64,000 nucleotides of DNA from Neobacillus sp. DY30 (GTDB lineage Bacteria; Bacillota; Bacilli; Bacillales; Cytobacillaceae). Positions 42,977 through 52,078 of the stretch are shown here, piece by piece (positions within the stretch are counted from its first letter, which is position 1; each line of letters opens with the position of its first letter). The translations under genes and the position numbers were made by a program. Where the stretch lies: the NCBI RefSeq assembly GCF_030123065.1, contig NZ_CP126093.1:4966001-5030000 (forward strand), in the 5' to 3' direction. The notes under the pieces are model-generated. The model ran no database searches. It was not told where the DNA came from and was given only the letters and a program-made list of their open reading frames with translations.

Positions 42977-43767
42977 ACATCAAAGGATTTTCATCAAATA
43001 TGTACGGCTGGACAGAACGTTGGAAAATGGATGGCAAAAAACCACAGTGGGAAGAATTATTCCGCGCTTGTGCAGAAGCAGGTCTTGATGCTGTCGAGAT
43101 TGATGCTGATACGGAAAAACTAAAATTGGCACGTTCCTTTGGGCTTGCCGTATCTGCCTCCTATATTGGTCTCCCTTTACATATACCTTTCAACGACCTT
43201 GAAGTGGAGCAGACGGTGTTACCATTTGCTGAACGCTTGGCAGCAGCAGACGGCACCGATTTTCTAATAAATGCTGACCCTATCAGCTGGAAAAAACCAG
43301 TTCCTAAGTCGGAGGATCATTTCAAACAGCAGGGTGAAAACCTATCTCGTATATCTGAACTTGTTGCCTCCTTAGGTTTAAAGGTTTGTCTTCATAACCA
43401 TGCGGCAGACAATCACAATGCCAGAGGTGACTTAAGATCGGTCATCCAATATGCAGATCCGCATGTTGGACTATGTATAGATACTGGCTGGGCACATGTA
43501 TCTGGCTGCAATCCCATTGAGTGGGTAACTGACTATTCGGATCGGGTCTTTGCCTTCCATTTACGTAATCAACGTGGGCATGTACCAACTGAAGACTTAC
43601 TTGAAGGAGATATTAATTTCGTCTCCTTGCTCGATTCCGCAGCAGCTGCAAAGTATAACGGCTGGCTGGCACTCGAACTATGGCATCCACAAAGCACCCA
43701 GCCTGTTCGAACTATGACGGAGGATGTGGAGCGTTCACTCGATTATTTAAGGCATATTCTATTATAA
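42973..43767 (+). CDS. Xylose isomerase-like TIM-barrel protein 1
   Basis: 264 residues of the AP endonuclease 2/sugar phosphate isomerase family. Metal ligands typical of the fold are visible: Glu in DAVEIDADTEK, His in CLHNHAADNH, Asp in CIDTGWAH, and Glu in LALELWHPQ. Such proteins are isomerases, epimerases or subunits that open oxidised sugars. TTG 42973 is fused in TTGA to the stop of the oxidoreductase gene, with AAAGGAG upstream. Confidence 0.82.
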   Translation: MNIKGFSSNMYGWTERWKMDGKKPQWEELFRACAEAGLDAVEIDADTEKLKLARSFGLAVSASYIGLPLHIPFNDLEVEQTVLPFAERLAAADGTDFLINADPISWKKPVPKSEDHFKQQGENLSRISELVASLGLKVCLHNHAADNHNARGDLRSVIQYADPHVGLCIDTGWAHVSGCNPIEWVTDYSDRVFAFHLRNQRGHVPTEDLLEGDINFVSLLDSAAAAKYNGWLALELWHPQSTQPVRTMTEDVERSLDYLRHILL

Positions 43768-43819
43768 TCGTCATGTGTTTAGCGGATAATAAGTAACACA
43801 ATTAGATATTCTTCATAAT

Positions 43820-43860
43820 AAAGGCGGAAACCAAACTAAACGGTTTCACGCCTTTTGTTC
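43820..43860 (+). terminator. Terminator of the plus-strand oxidoreductase/TIM-barrel unit
   Basis: AAAGGCGGAAACC faces GGTTTCACGCCTTTT (one mismatch) with loop AAACTAAAC; TTTTGTTCG follows. Confidence 0.75.
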
Positions 43861-43943
43861 GATTTAATTAATGATTGTTGAAAGCTCCCCTTTTGTATCT
43901 TTTAAAACTGTAAAATATAACATAAACACTCCTGCAGTCAGGG

Positions 43944-45719
43944 TTAGTCTTTCACAGTAAACGTAAGCTTCTTACCTTCATTGATTTCACGAATTATGCT
44001 TAGGTCAACCTTTGGCTTTCTATCATATGTTAAAAGACCATTAATTTCCTGTTCAACATCTGTAATTTGGGTATAACAGAATCCTTGAACGAGCGGTGAT
44101 TCCAGCAAACTAGAAACAACATGATAATATCGCTCGATAAAATCTTGATCATTTGAGGCAGATGTATAGCCCCATCCTTGCCATTCACTTTTCTGATAGG
44201 CAATACCGCCAAACTCCGAAACCATAATGGGCTCACCATGATACTGAAAGCCAGGGACAAATAAAAAACGGTCTGCAGGTGTAAACTGTAATGTATTATC
44301 AAGCTTGGAATACCGTTCCTTTAATACTTGCTTTTCACCTTCATAGTCATGAATGGTTAAGACATCTGAAACGGTGTGTTCCCAACCGTCATTTGAAATA
44401 ACTAGACGCGACTGATCCAATGATTTGGTTAAATAGTACATACTTACTAAATGATTCGCTTGACGTCGATCCCTTTTTAATCGAGGAACACCCCAGCTTT
44501 CATTAATAGGTACCCAAGCAACAATAGAAGGGTGATTATAATCGCGTTCTATCGCTTCCTGCCATTCAGACGAAATCCGTTTTATGGCTTTGTCTGTAAA
44601 TGTATGGCTGTTAGCCATTTCACCCCAGACAAGAATTCCTAAGTGATCTGCCCAATATAGATACCGAGGCTCCTCGACCTTTTGGTGTTTCCTCACTCCG
44701 TTAAAGCCCATTTCTTTCGTTAATTCGATATCTCTCTTTAAATCTTCATCCGTTGGGGCGGTTAGTAGACTAGCAGGATAATATCCTTGATCTAGAACCA
44801 GTTTCATATAATAAGGCTTATTGTTTAATTCAATTTTTCCGTCATTAATAGAAATTTTTCTCATCCCAAAATAGCTTTCAACTTTATCAACAATCTCATT
44901 TTCTACATTTAAACAGAGTTTAATCGTATAAAGAAATGGTTGTTCCGGGCTCCAAAGTTTTCCGTTACCTCTCTCGAAATCCTTCAACAAAACCACTTGT
45001 TTATTCTTGCGTTGAACAAGATTTACTTTACAAGACTCTTTTGCAACAACTAAATCTTGAGAATAGATTTCTATTTCTAGCTCTTGTTTTTCTGATCGGT
45101 TCTGAATAAAACATTCAACCGTTACTTCACCTGTATCGATGTTGGGTGTTAGTTTTACTCTTTCAATGAAAGAGTGATTTACTGGCTCCAACCAAACCGT
45201 TTGCCAAATGCCGGTTGTTCGGGTATAAAAAATCCCTTCAGATTCCTCCTCCCAGTATTGTTTTCCACGCGGCTGCTCTAAGTCGGTTGATACATCTTCT
45301 ACCCTTACAACAACTCTATTTAATCCCTCAATTAAAGTATCTGTTATATCAGTAAAAAACGATGTATGCCCTCCTTCATGAGAAGTAACAAACTTTCCAT
45401 TGACCCAGACAGCTGCACGATAATCAACGGCACCAAAGTGAAGATTTATTTGTTTCCCCTGCCACTTTTCTGGAATCATAAATGTTCTTTCATACCAAAC
45501 AACATCATGGAACTCATTTGTATGAATACCGCTTAGTTTCGATTGAAATGCATACGGAACCGTAATTTCTTGTTGATAATCATGTTTTACATACCACTCT
45601 TCTCTTAAACCAATATTGTGATCATCGAATTCAAAGTTCCATTGGCCGTTAAGATTTAACCACTCATCTCGATTGAAATTAGGTCTTGGATATTCCGGTC
45701 TAGGAATCATATTAGTCAT
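43944..45719 (-). CDS. Glycoside hydrolase family 2 protein
   Basis: 591 residues, close in length to beta-glucuronidases and shorter than LacZ. Sugar-binding domain first (WLNLNGQWNFEFDD, VDYRAAVWVNGKFVTSHEGGHTSF), then an Ig-like domain, then the TIM barrel with acid/base Glu in VPINESWG near residue 406 and nucleophile Glu in MVSEFGG near 501. No signal peptide, so cytoplasmic. Specificity is open: beta-galactoside, glucuronide or mannoside. It overlaps the TIM-barrel gene by four bases and is the last gene of the long minus-strand sugar cluster. Confidence 0.9.
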   Translation of the reverse strand: MTNMIPRPEYPRPNFNRDEWLNLNGQWNFEFDDHNIGLREEWYVKHDYQQEITVPYAFQSKLSGIHTNEFHDVVWYERTFMIPEKWQGKQINLHFGAVDYRAAVWVNGKFVTSHEGGHTSFFTDITDTLIEGLNRVVVRVEDVSTDLEQPRGKQYWEEESEGIFYTRTTGIWQTVWLEPVNHSFIERVKLTPNIDTGEVTVECFIQNRSEKQELEIEIYSQDLVVAKESCKVNLVQRKNKQVVLLKDFERGNGKLWSPEQPFLYTIKLCLNVENEIVDKVESYFGMRKISINDGKIELNNKPYYMKLVLDQGYYPASLLTAPTDEDLKRDIELTKEMGFNGVRKHQKVEEPRYLYWADHLGILVWGEMANSHTFTDKAIKRISSEWQEAIERDYNHPSIVAWVPINESWGVPRLKRDRRQANHLVSMYYLTKSLDQSRLVISNDGWEHTVSDVLTIHDYEGEKQVLKERYSKLDNTLQFTPADRFLFVPGFQYHGEPIMVSEFGGIAYQKSEWQGWGYTSASNDQDFIERYYHVVSSLLESPLVQGFCYTQITDVEQEINGLLTYDRKPKVDLSIIREINEGKKLTFTVKD

Positions 45720-46486
45720 CGAATTTTCTCTTCCAACATTAATTGTTTAAGAGTATCAACATTAATCGAAAGACTTTCATAAGGGTCCCGTTCAAATTCC
45801 TCCTGCTCAACCGTGAACCACTCAACACCAACTTTATTCCCTATCTTAATAAGTGAGGCAAAATCAAGTTGACCTCTTCCTACCTCAATACCAGTCTTTT
45901 TACCATTAACAATTTTCATATCTTTAATATGCAGGGACACGATACGATTTTTATTTTTTTGAATGATTTCTAACGGGTCATAATCCGCGAAGCTAGCCCA
46001 ATAACAATCTAATTCCATTTTCACTAAATCAGGGTCTGTGTGACCAAATAGCAGATCAAATCCGGTTTCACTTCCAAACTGTTCAAATTCAAATGCATGG
46101 TTATGATATCCAAAAGTAAAACCTGCCTTTTTACATGTTTCACCAATTTGATTCAGTATCTCTGCTGCTTTCTTATAATCATCAGCTGTCTGTCTCATTT
46201 CCTTTGGAAGCGCAGGACAAATAAGTAGGTTATTATCAATGGCACTATGGTATTCAAACGTCTTCTTTAATTCATCATCTAAAAGCTTCTCGATCCCTAC
46301 ATGTGCCCCTGCAACTAAGATTCCATTTTCTTTTAATACATTTTGTAGTTTGGCAGCTGGAGTATGATAAAAGCCCGCAAATTGGATTGCTTCGTATCCA
46401 AGCTCAGCCACTTTTTGAATCGTTCCTAAAAAATCTTTTTCGGCATCCTTCCACACAGAAAATAATTGTAAGCCAATTTTACTCAA
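45716..46486 (-). CDS. Xylose isomerase-like TIM-barrel protein 2
   Basis: 256 residues. It has the family pattern KIGLQLFSVWKDAEKDF at the start, FGYHNHAFEF with a metal His, KMELDCYWAS, SLHIKDMK and a late Glu in WFTVEQEEF. This arrangement is that of sugar phosphate isomerase/epimerases. TTG 46486 is preceded by AGGGGGAA, part of which can fold into the hairpin CCTATTT/AAATAGG (46499-46515). It follows an oxidoreductase gene and overlaps GH2 by four bases. Confidence 0.85.
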   Translation of the reverse strand: MSKIGLQLFSVWKDAEKDFLGTIQKVAELGYEAIQFAGFYHTPAAKLQNVLKENGILVAGAHVGIEKLLDDELKKTFEYHSAIDNNLLICPALPKEMRQTADDYKKAAEILNQIGETCKKAGFTFGYHNHAFEFEQFGSETGFDLLFGHTDPDLVKMELDCYWASFADYDPLEIIQKNKNRIVSLHIKDMKIVNGKKTGIEVGRGQLDFASLIKIGNKVGVEWFTVEQEEFERDPYESLSINVDTLKQLMLEEKIR

Positions 46487-46563
46487 TGGAAATTCCCCCT
46501 ATTTATTAAATAGGAGGCGACTTAAAGTAATACCTGCCGCCCCTCATTTATAAAATTTTTTAG

Positions 46564-47625
46564 TTAAACTTGTACATGTTCACCTAATTTTACAGCCTCA
46601 CCTATTGCCGCTGATTCGTATAGTCCGTTGATGATTTGTTGGAGATAGACACCTTGTTTGGCAGTACTTAATGGTGCCTTACCTTCTAAACACGCAGCTA
46701 CAAATCTACTAAGTTCTAATTCATGATAATCTCTCTTTGGTAAATATGCTGGAGTGAGATCAATTAACGATTCATGTTTTTCTTGATAGATCTTTAGTGG
46801 GAATACATCTGCTCCACCTTTGTCCCCCATTAACGTCACATTCATTTCATCAGCCTTCTCGACGTTAGCAGCAAATGCAGACTCCAATAGAATGGAAGCC
46901 CCATTTTTGAAAGTGATCATTCCGCGCGCCATATCTTCAACCGAGAAATTCTCCCAATCCCATGATCCCATGAGTCCTAGTCCTTTTCGGTTCCCAAGTT
47001 TTTGATAGGTTACTCCAAATACGGTATCCGGCTCTGGATAACCCATTAAGTATAATGCCGTATCCAACATATGGACACCGATATCAATTAAAGGTCCTCC
47101 GCCTTGAAGTTCTTTGTTTGTGAATACACCCCATCCAGGAATTCCCCGGCGGCGCATTGCCGTTACACGAGCGGCATAAATATCACCAAGTTCGCCATCG
47201 TCGATAAAGCGCTTTAACACTTCTACCTGTGGTGCATGACGATAATGGAATCCATAAGTTAGGATTTTTCCGGCCTTTTCAGCAGCGATGGCCATTTCCT
47301 CTGCTTCTTTTGCTGTCATAGCTGGCGGCTTTTCACATAGAACATGGCATCCTGCATTTAATGCGGCTATTGTGGCATGATAATGGAATTTATTTGGTGT
47401 ACAAATACTGACCGCATCCAATTTTAAAGTCTGAAACATTTCTTCATAACTTGTAAAAGCATGAGGAATATTGAATTCTGCTGCTAATTGATCAGCCTTT
47501 TCCTTTACAACATCACTTACTGCAACTATCTCAACTTTTTCTCCGCATTTTAAATAGTTTGGAATATGTGCATGCTTTGCGATGCCGCCCGCTCCGATAA
47601 TCCCAACTCTTAATGTGTTCCCCAT
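46564..47625 (-). CDS. Gfo/Idh/MocA-family oxidoreductase 2
   Basis: 353 residues when started at ATG 47625, eight bases after GGAGGG; the frame is open seven codons earlier. Rossmann loop VGIIGAGGIAKHAHIPNY, EKP motif CEKPPAMTAKEAE, then GGGPLIDIGVHMLD with the typical Asp and His of the active site. Likely an NAD(P)-linked sugar or glycoside dehydrogenase. It stands between a second oxidoreductase and a TIM-barrel protein. Confidence 0.9.
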   Translation of the reverse strand: MGNTLRVGIIGAGGIAKHAHIPNYLKCGEKVEIVAVSDVVKEKADQLAAEFNIPHAFTSYEEMFQTLKLDAVSICTPNKFHYHATIAALNAGCHVLCEKPPAMTAKEAEEMAIAAEKAGKILTYGFHYRHAPQVEVLKRFIDDGELGDIYAARVTAMRRRGIPGWGVFTNKELQGGGPLIDIGVHMLDTALYLMGYPEPDTVFGVTYQKLGNRKGLGLMGSWDWENFSVEDMARGMITFKNGASILLESAFAANVEKADEMNVTLMGDKGGADVFPLKIYQEKHESLIDLTPAYLPKRDYHELELSRFVAACLEGKAPLSTAKQGVYLQQIINGLYESAAIGEAVKLGEHVQV

Positions 47626-47642
47626 TTTTCTTTCCCTCCGAT

Positions 47643-48662
47643 TCATACTCTTTGTTTATCTTTCATAATTTCAGCTATTTCTACTCTTCGGCCTTGATTC
47701 TGTGATAGCAGTGCAGCCTGATTGATTAACGTTAACCCTTGAACATCAGTTTCCGAAATGGTTGGAACGGTTTCATTAATAATTGAATTTACCCATTGTT
47801 CTAACGGCATTGGTAGTGCTTCTGGCAGGCTTTCAGGGATATTCCAACCCTCACCTGCCTGTTTAGAATTTATGCGAATCTTATTATCCTCTATTAATAA
47901 AGCTCCCTCAGTCCCATACAGCTCTAGCTGGAAGGGGCTGCGTCCTGAAAGAAAACCCGTTTCAATCGTTCCTAAAGCACCGTTTTCATATTCAATAATT
48001 GCGACGGAATTATCATCCACTTCATAGCCAAATTGTTTTTGTAACCTGGCTGTCACAGCTTTTACTGGTCCTGCAAGGCGATTGGTTAAATATATCGGGT
48101 GCGCCCCTAGGTCAATAAACGCACCACCGCCGCATTCCTCATTATTAAAGAAGTGTTTAGGAAGCCATCCGTTTGGATTTCCCTCAAAGGGAACACCACC
48201 ATTATGTGCTAATCGGCAACGAATATAAGTCAGTTTCCCTAACAACCCTTCATTGACAACCTGCTGAGCGTATAAATAGTAATCTTCAGTTAGCCGGGGC
48301 AAAGAAACCATCAATTTTACATTGTTTTTTTGGACTGCCTCATAAATCTCTTTACAATCTTCCACCGTAAAAGCCAGTACTTTTTCAGAAAAAATATGTT
48401 TTTTATTTTTTGCCGAAAGAAGTATGATTTCTGTGTGAAGGTTTGTTGGCGTATCTACAATGACTGCCTCAATCTCCGGGTTAGATAAAACTTTCATTAA
48501 ATCTTGTTCAAAAGGAACACCGAGCTTGCTTGCCCACTCTCTCCCACGTTCGGCATTTTCATCCCAGACTACTTTGATGTCTAGATGTTTATTTTGATTT
48601 GCTTGATGTGCATAATCGGCAGCATGAACATGCCATTTACTTAATAATGCAACATTTACCAT
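47643..48662 (-). CDS. Gfo/Idh/MocA-family oxidoreductase 3
   Basis: 339 residues. The N-terminus VALLSKWHVHAADYAHQAN lacks the classical GxGxxG and has a His-rich loop instead, an unusual feature. EKP is changed to SEKVLAF (Val for Pro), while GGGAFIDLGAHPIY keeps Asp and His. These changes suggest a divergent oxidoreductase, or a lost or altered cofactor use. ATG 48662 has AAAGGGAGG upstream. Adjacent to oxidoreductase 2, it could form a hetero-oligomer with it. Confidence 0.82.
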   Translation of the reverse strand: MVNVALLSKWHVHAADYAHQANQNKHLDIKVVWDENAERGREWASKLGVPFEQDLMKVLSNPEIEAVIVDTPTNLHTEIILLSAKNKKHIFSEKVLAFTVEDCKEIYEAVQKNNVKLMVSLPRLTEDYYLYAQQVVNEGLLGKLTYIRCRLAHNGGVPFEGNPNGWLPKHFFNNEECGGGAFIDLGAHPIYLTNRLAGPVKAVTARLQKQFGYEVDDNSVAIIEYENGALGTIETGFLSGRSPFQLELYGTEGALLIEDNKIRINSKQAGEGWNIPESLPEALPMPLEQWVNSIINETVPTISETDVQGLTLINQAALLSQNQGRRVEIAEIMKDKQRV

Positions 48663-48764
48663 TGAGTAACCTCCCTTTGCATATTGATTTTATTTAATAG
48701 TGTGTTAGTTTCATAGAAGTCAGGGGAAAAAACAAACTAGCTGCTTTATCCCCTCACTTCCTTT

Positions 48765-49562
48765 CTACCTAGAGAAAGTATCATCTGATATGGGTACTAC
48801 AATTACTTCCACACCTCTTTTCTCAATTTCCTTCAGGATTTCTATATCAGCAAGGTCACTGGTAATAAACATATCTGCTTGATCAAAAGGGCAAAAAGGA
48901 GTTAAACCTGCTCTTTGAAGTTTGCTGTGGTCAGCCACCACAACAATCTTTTGTCCTGCAGAAACCATCGCCCGTTTCATTTCCGCATCATACAAATCGG
49001 AGCTTGTAAACCCATGCTTTAATGAAATTCCGGCGGTGCCAAGGAACACATAATCGGCATTGTAGTTTTGTAATTCAGTCTCTACCTGCGGGCCAACAAG
49101 ACTCATTGAATTCTTCCTTAATTTCCCGCCTAATAAGTAGATAGAGGCCGTTTCATCCTTGCTGCATTCCTCGGCAACGTTCATAGCATTGGATATAATC
49201 GTCAAGTTACTTTTATCTGGTAAGTTCTTTCCCACATACCAGGTTGTCGACCCTGCATCAAAAATGATTGTTTGTCCCTCTTTTATCAATTGGGCGGCTG
49301 CCTTCCCAATTAACTCTTTCTCACGAGAATATTGCAATTTTCTTTTATCCACAGGAGGAATTAAGAATTGGTTTTCGGTCTCCTCTATTAAGACTGCTCC
49401 ACCGTAGTTTTTCTCGGCAACGCCTTCTTTTTCAAGCTGGTTCAAATCCCGCCGGATTGTTTCTTCTGATACATGCAGTAAATCAACAAGATCAGAAACC
49501 TTTACACTCTTATTTTTTATTAATAGCTCTTTTATTAACTTACGGCGCTGCGACACAATCAT
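48765..49562 (-). CDS. DeoR-family transcriptional repressor
   Basis: 265 residues starting at ATG 49562, where GAGGAGTAAAG lies upstream; the frame is open 19 codons further. N-terminal winged helix (IVSQRRKLIKELLIKNKSVKV, HVSEETIRRDLNQLEKEG) and C-terminal DeoR sensor domain (GQTIIFDAGSTTWYVGKNL, ADYVFLGTAGIS, VVVADHSKLQRAG) that binds a sugar phosphate. It lies inside the glycosidase cluster and probably represses the importer/kinase/glycosidase genes. Confidence 0.93.
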   Translation of the reverse strand: MIVSQRRKLIKELLIKNKSVKVSDLVDLLHVSEETIRRDLNQLEKEGVAEKNYGGAVLIEETENQFLIPPVDKRKLQYSREKELIGKAAAQLIKEGQTIIFDAGSTTWYVGKNLPDKSNLTIISNAMNVAEECSKDETASIYLLGGKLRKNSMSLVGPQVETELQNYNADYVFLGTAGISLKHGFTSSDLYDAEMKRAMVSAGQKIVVVADHSKLQRAGLTPFCPFDQADMFITSDLADIEILKEIEKRGVEVIVVPISDDTFSR

Positions 49563-49606
49563 GTACTTTACTCCTCTTGTCTTAAGTAAGTGCTCATTAA
49601 ACATTC

Positions 49607-52078
49607 TTATTCTTCCCACTCCAGTAAATTATTTTCCATTACTAGTTCGGACGGATCTTTTGGAATACGGAATGTCTTTATTTCTGACGGCTTAAACTTA
49701 GTCTTTATTTTTCGGTTCCATTTAGGAAGAGAAATGATGGCCGTAGTTTCATCATTTGCTGTTTCATAGGCACGCACAATAAGATCCTCATTGTCCTCCG
49801 CTTGCTTGATGACACTTACTATGACATTCTCAACATCAACAGACAAGAAAGAATCTTTTTGTGGAAGTGAACCTTTATGATAGGTTTCAATAATGCTAAT
49901 TGGTTTTTGGTTCAATTCTGCTGCACGTTTTACAGTTCCAGCTGTTTCCCAATTTCCTTCATGCGGCATCATGGAGTAAGTGAATCTTTGAATTCCCTGG
50001 TCAATAAATGAATAATATCGGTCTTCTTCCGGTACTAGCGGGTCATGATGTGCATAAATCGGGCTGCGAAGGACCGTCATACTCATTTCTTTGTTATGGA
50101 TATCGAAGCTGTATTTGCCGTCATTTAATAAGCTGAAGCCGTATACTTCGCCTGTTGATGGATGAGTTCCAGAAGTATCAATCCAGTTTTGTCCAGGCTC
50201 TTCTTCTCCATTGCCCTCTCTAACAATGTGCCCATAAGGAATTTCATAGGTTGATTTTCTAAAGATAAGATCGACAGGGAATTTAAGCTTTAGTGCTTTA
50301 AATTGTTCCTGCCAGTTTATTGTACAATGGACATCAATCTGGTTTAACTCCTTGTACATGGTAAAGTCTTGCACGAGTGTCGATTTTCCATATTCACTGA
50401 TAACGCGAATGACTGATTTTACTGGACCATGTTCCACCAGTTTCACGCTGTTTGCCTTGAAGGTGCCTGCTTCTCCATTAAACTGAAGAACATTATGCGA
50501 CCATGTGTCGCTATGATCATTAATGACGACTGGTCTTGCTGCTGACCCTCCTAGTATTTCCAGGTTCTTTTGCTTATCAAATATACTCGTGACAAATCCC
50601 GTTTGTTGATCAATTACAACTCGAAAATGGCCATTTTCCAAGGTGGTGTCACTTGCCGTGATAGATGTAAATTCTTTACCAGCTTTCCGGTGAACGATTT
50701 TATAAACCCGATATCCCATTGAAGGAAGATTAGCAATAAAGCTGATACGGAAACGGCCCCCAGCAGTTGCCTGTGATTGAACCACCTGCATCGGAACTTG
50801 ATTTCCCTCTTCATCTACTAAAATATCCTCAGGCTTTAATTCGCCTACTTCTTGTTCAACATTTACAGTACTGTTCCACGAATGAGGATTAAAGATAACA
50901 ATCGGTTTCATCCCTTTTTCTTCTTCTATATCAATTTTCCAAGACAAAGATTGAATCGCATAGTTAACACCCCGTTTAGCAATCGACATTGCCTCTCCGT
51001 GCATATCCCGGGCATCCTCATATGCTGCTTCTATACTTGTCCCTGCTAAAATGTCATGGAATTGATTGAATAAAACATTTTTCCATGCCTGTTTATATTC
51101 AGAAGCCGGATATTTTTGTCCTGTAATCCAATCCGCTAGTGCCGAGAATTTCTCAGCTTTAATCAGGGCATTTTCTGCCTCACGGTTCCATTTTTTAATT
51201 CCCGAATGAACAGAATAGCATCCGCTTGCATGGTGCTGAAGGTCATCATGAACAACCGGGAACGGAAGATTCTTTACCATGAGTTCATCAAAAAATTTAT
51301 TTACTGTGCTAAACACGAGCGTTGGATATGACGGATTTTCATTTAATTGTTTAATGCTTTCAATATTTTCCTTCGTTGGACCACCGCCATGGTTACCAAC
51401 ACCGTAAAATGTCATTAAATCATTAAATGGTGCTTTTAATTCTCCTGCATTTCTACGTATATGTTTTTCAACATCCTTTCCCCATGTACAATATTCAAAT
51501 GGAATACGATAGGCTAAAACGCGTGAGCCGTCATCTGATTCCCACCAGAACAACCTTCCTGGAAGCCCTTTTTCCTGCGGGCTTGGACGCATAAAAATAT
51601 AATAATCCATGCCGCTTTTCTTTAATATTTGAGGAAGCATACCATGATGTCCAAAACTATCAACATTATAGCCAACCTTTGCGGTTACCCCAAATTTCTC
51701 TTGGAAATAACGCTGTCCATAAAGACCTTGGCGTACAAACGACTCCCCGCTTGGAAGATTGCAATCCGGCTGAATCCACCAGCCTCCGACAATTTCCCAT
51801 CGGCCTTCTTGAATACGCTGTTTGATTTCTTCAAACATCTCAGGCTCATTGTTTTCAATCCATTCATAATTAGCGGCGGAACTATTCGTGAACACGAAAT
51901 CTGGATACTCCTTCATCCGATCGAGCGCAGACCTAAATGTTGCTTTTGTTTCCTGGAATCCTTCCTGCCATTGCCATAGCCATACGGGGTCAAGATGGGC
52001 ATTTCCAATCATATGTAAGGTTTTTTCTTTTGTTTTCGGCAATTGTTTTTCCATCATCGAAATATTTTTTTCAGTCAT
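49607..52078 (-). CDS. Alpha-mannosidase, glycoside hydrolase family 38
   Basis: 823 residues from ATG 52078, which follows AGGAGGTGC. The catalytic domain begins MIGNAHLDPVWLWQWQEG with zinc ligands His-x-Asp; the nucleophile Asp is in GYNVDSFGHHG near residue 141 and the motif NQFHDILAGTSIE near 340 completes the zinc site. The second half is the beta-sandwich typical of GH38. No signal peptide: an intracellular enzyme that trims mannosides taken up by an ABC importer. It overlaps the tandem MBL gene by eight bases. Confidence 0.93.
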   Translation of the reverse strand: MTEKNISMMEKQLPKTKEKTLHMIGNAHLDPVWLWQWQEGFQETKATFRSALDRMKEYPDFVFTNSSAANYEWIENNEPEMFEEIKQRIQEGRWEIVGGWWIQPDCNLPSGESFVRQGLYGQRYFQEKFGVTAKVGYNVDSFGHHGMLPQILKKSGMDYYIFMRPSPQEKGLPGRLFWWESDDGSRVLAYRIPFEYCTWGKDVEKHIRRNAGELKAPFNDLMTFYGVGNHGGGPTKENIESIKQLNENPSYPTLVFSTVNKFFDELMVKNLPFPVVHDDLQHHASGCYSVHSGIKKWNREAENALIKAEKFSALADWITGQKYPASEYKQAWKNVLFNQFHDILAGTSIEAAYEDARDMHGEAMSIAKRGVNYAIQSLSWKIDIEEEKGMKPIVIFNPHSWNSTVNVEQEVGELKPEDILVDEEGNQVPMQVVQSQATAGGRFRISFIANLPSMGYRVYKIVHRKAGKEFTSITASDTTLENGHFRVVIDQQTGFVTSIFDKQKNLEILGGSAARPVVINDHSDTWSHNVLQFNGEAGTFKANSVKLVEHGPVKSVIRVISEYGKSTLVQDFTMYKELNQIDVHCTINWQEQFKALKLKFPVDLIFRKSTYEIPYGHIVREGNGEEEPGQNWIDTSGTHPSTGEVYGFSLLNDGKYSFDIHNKEMSMTVLRSPIYAHHDPLVPEEDRYYSFIDQGIQRFTYSMMPHEGNWETAGTVKRAAELNQKPISIIETYHKGSLPQKDSFLSVDVENVIVSVIKQAEDNEDLIVRAYETANDETTAIISLPKWNRKIKTKFKPSEIKTFRIPKDPSELVMENNLLEWEE

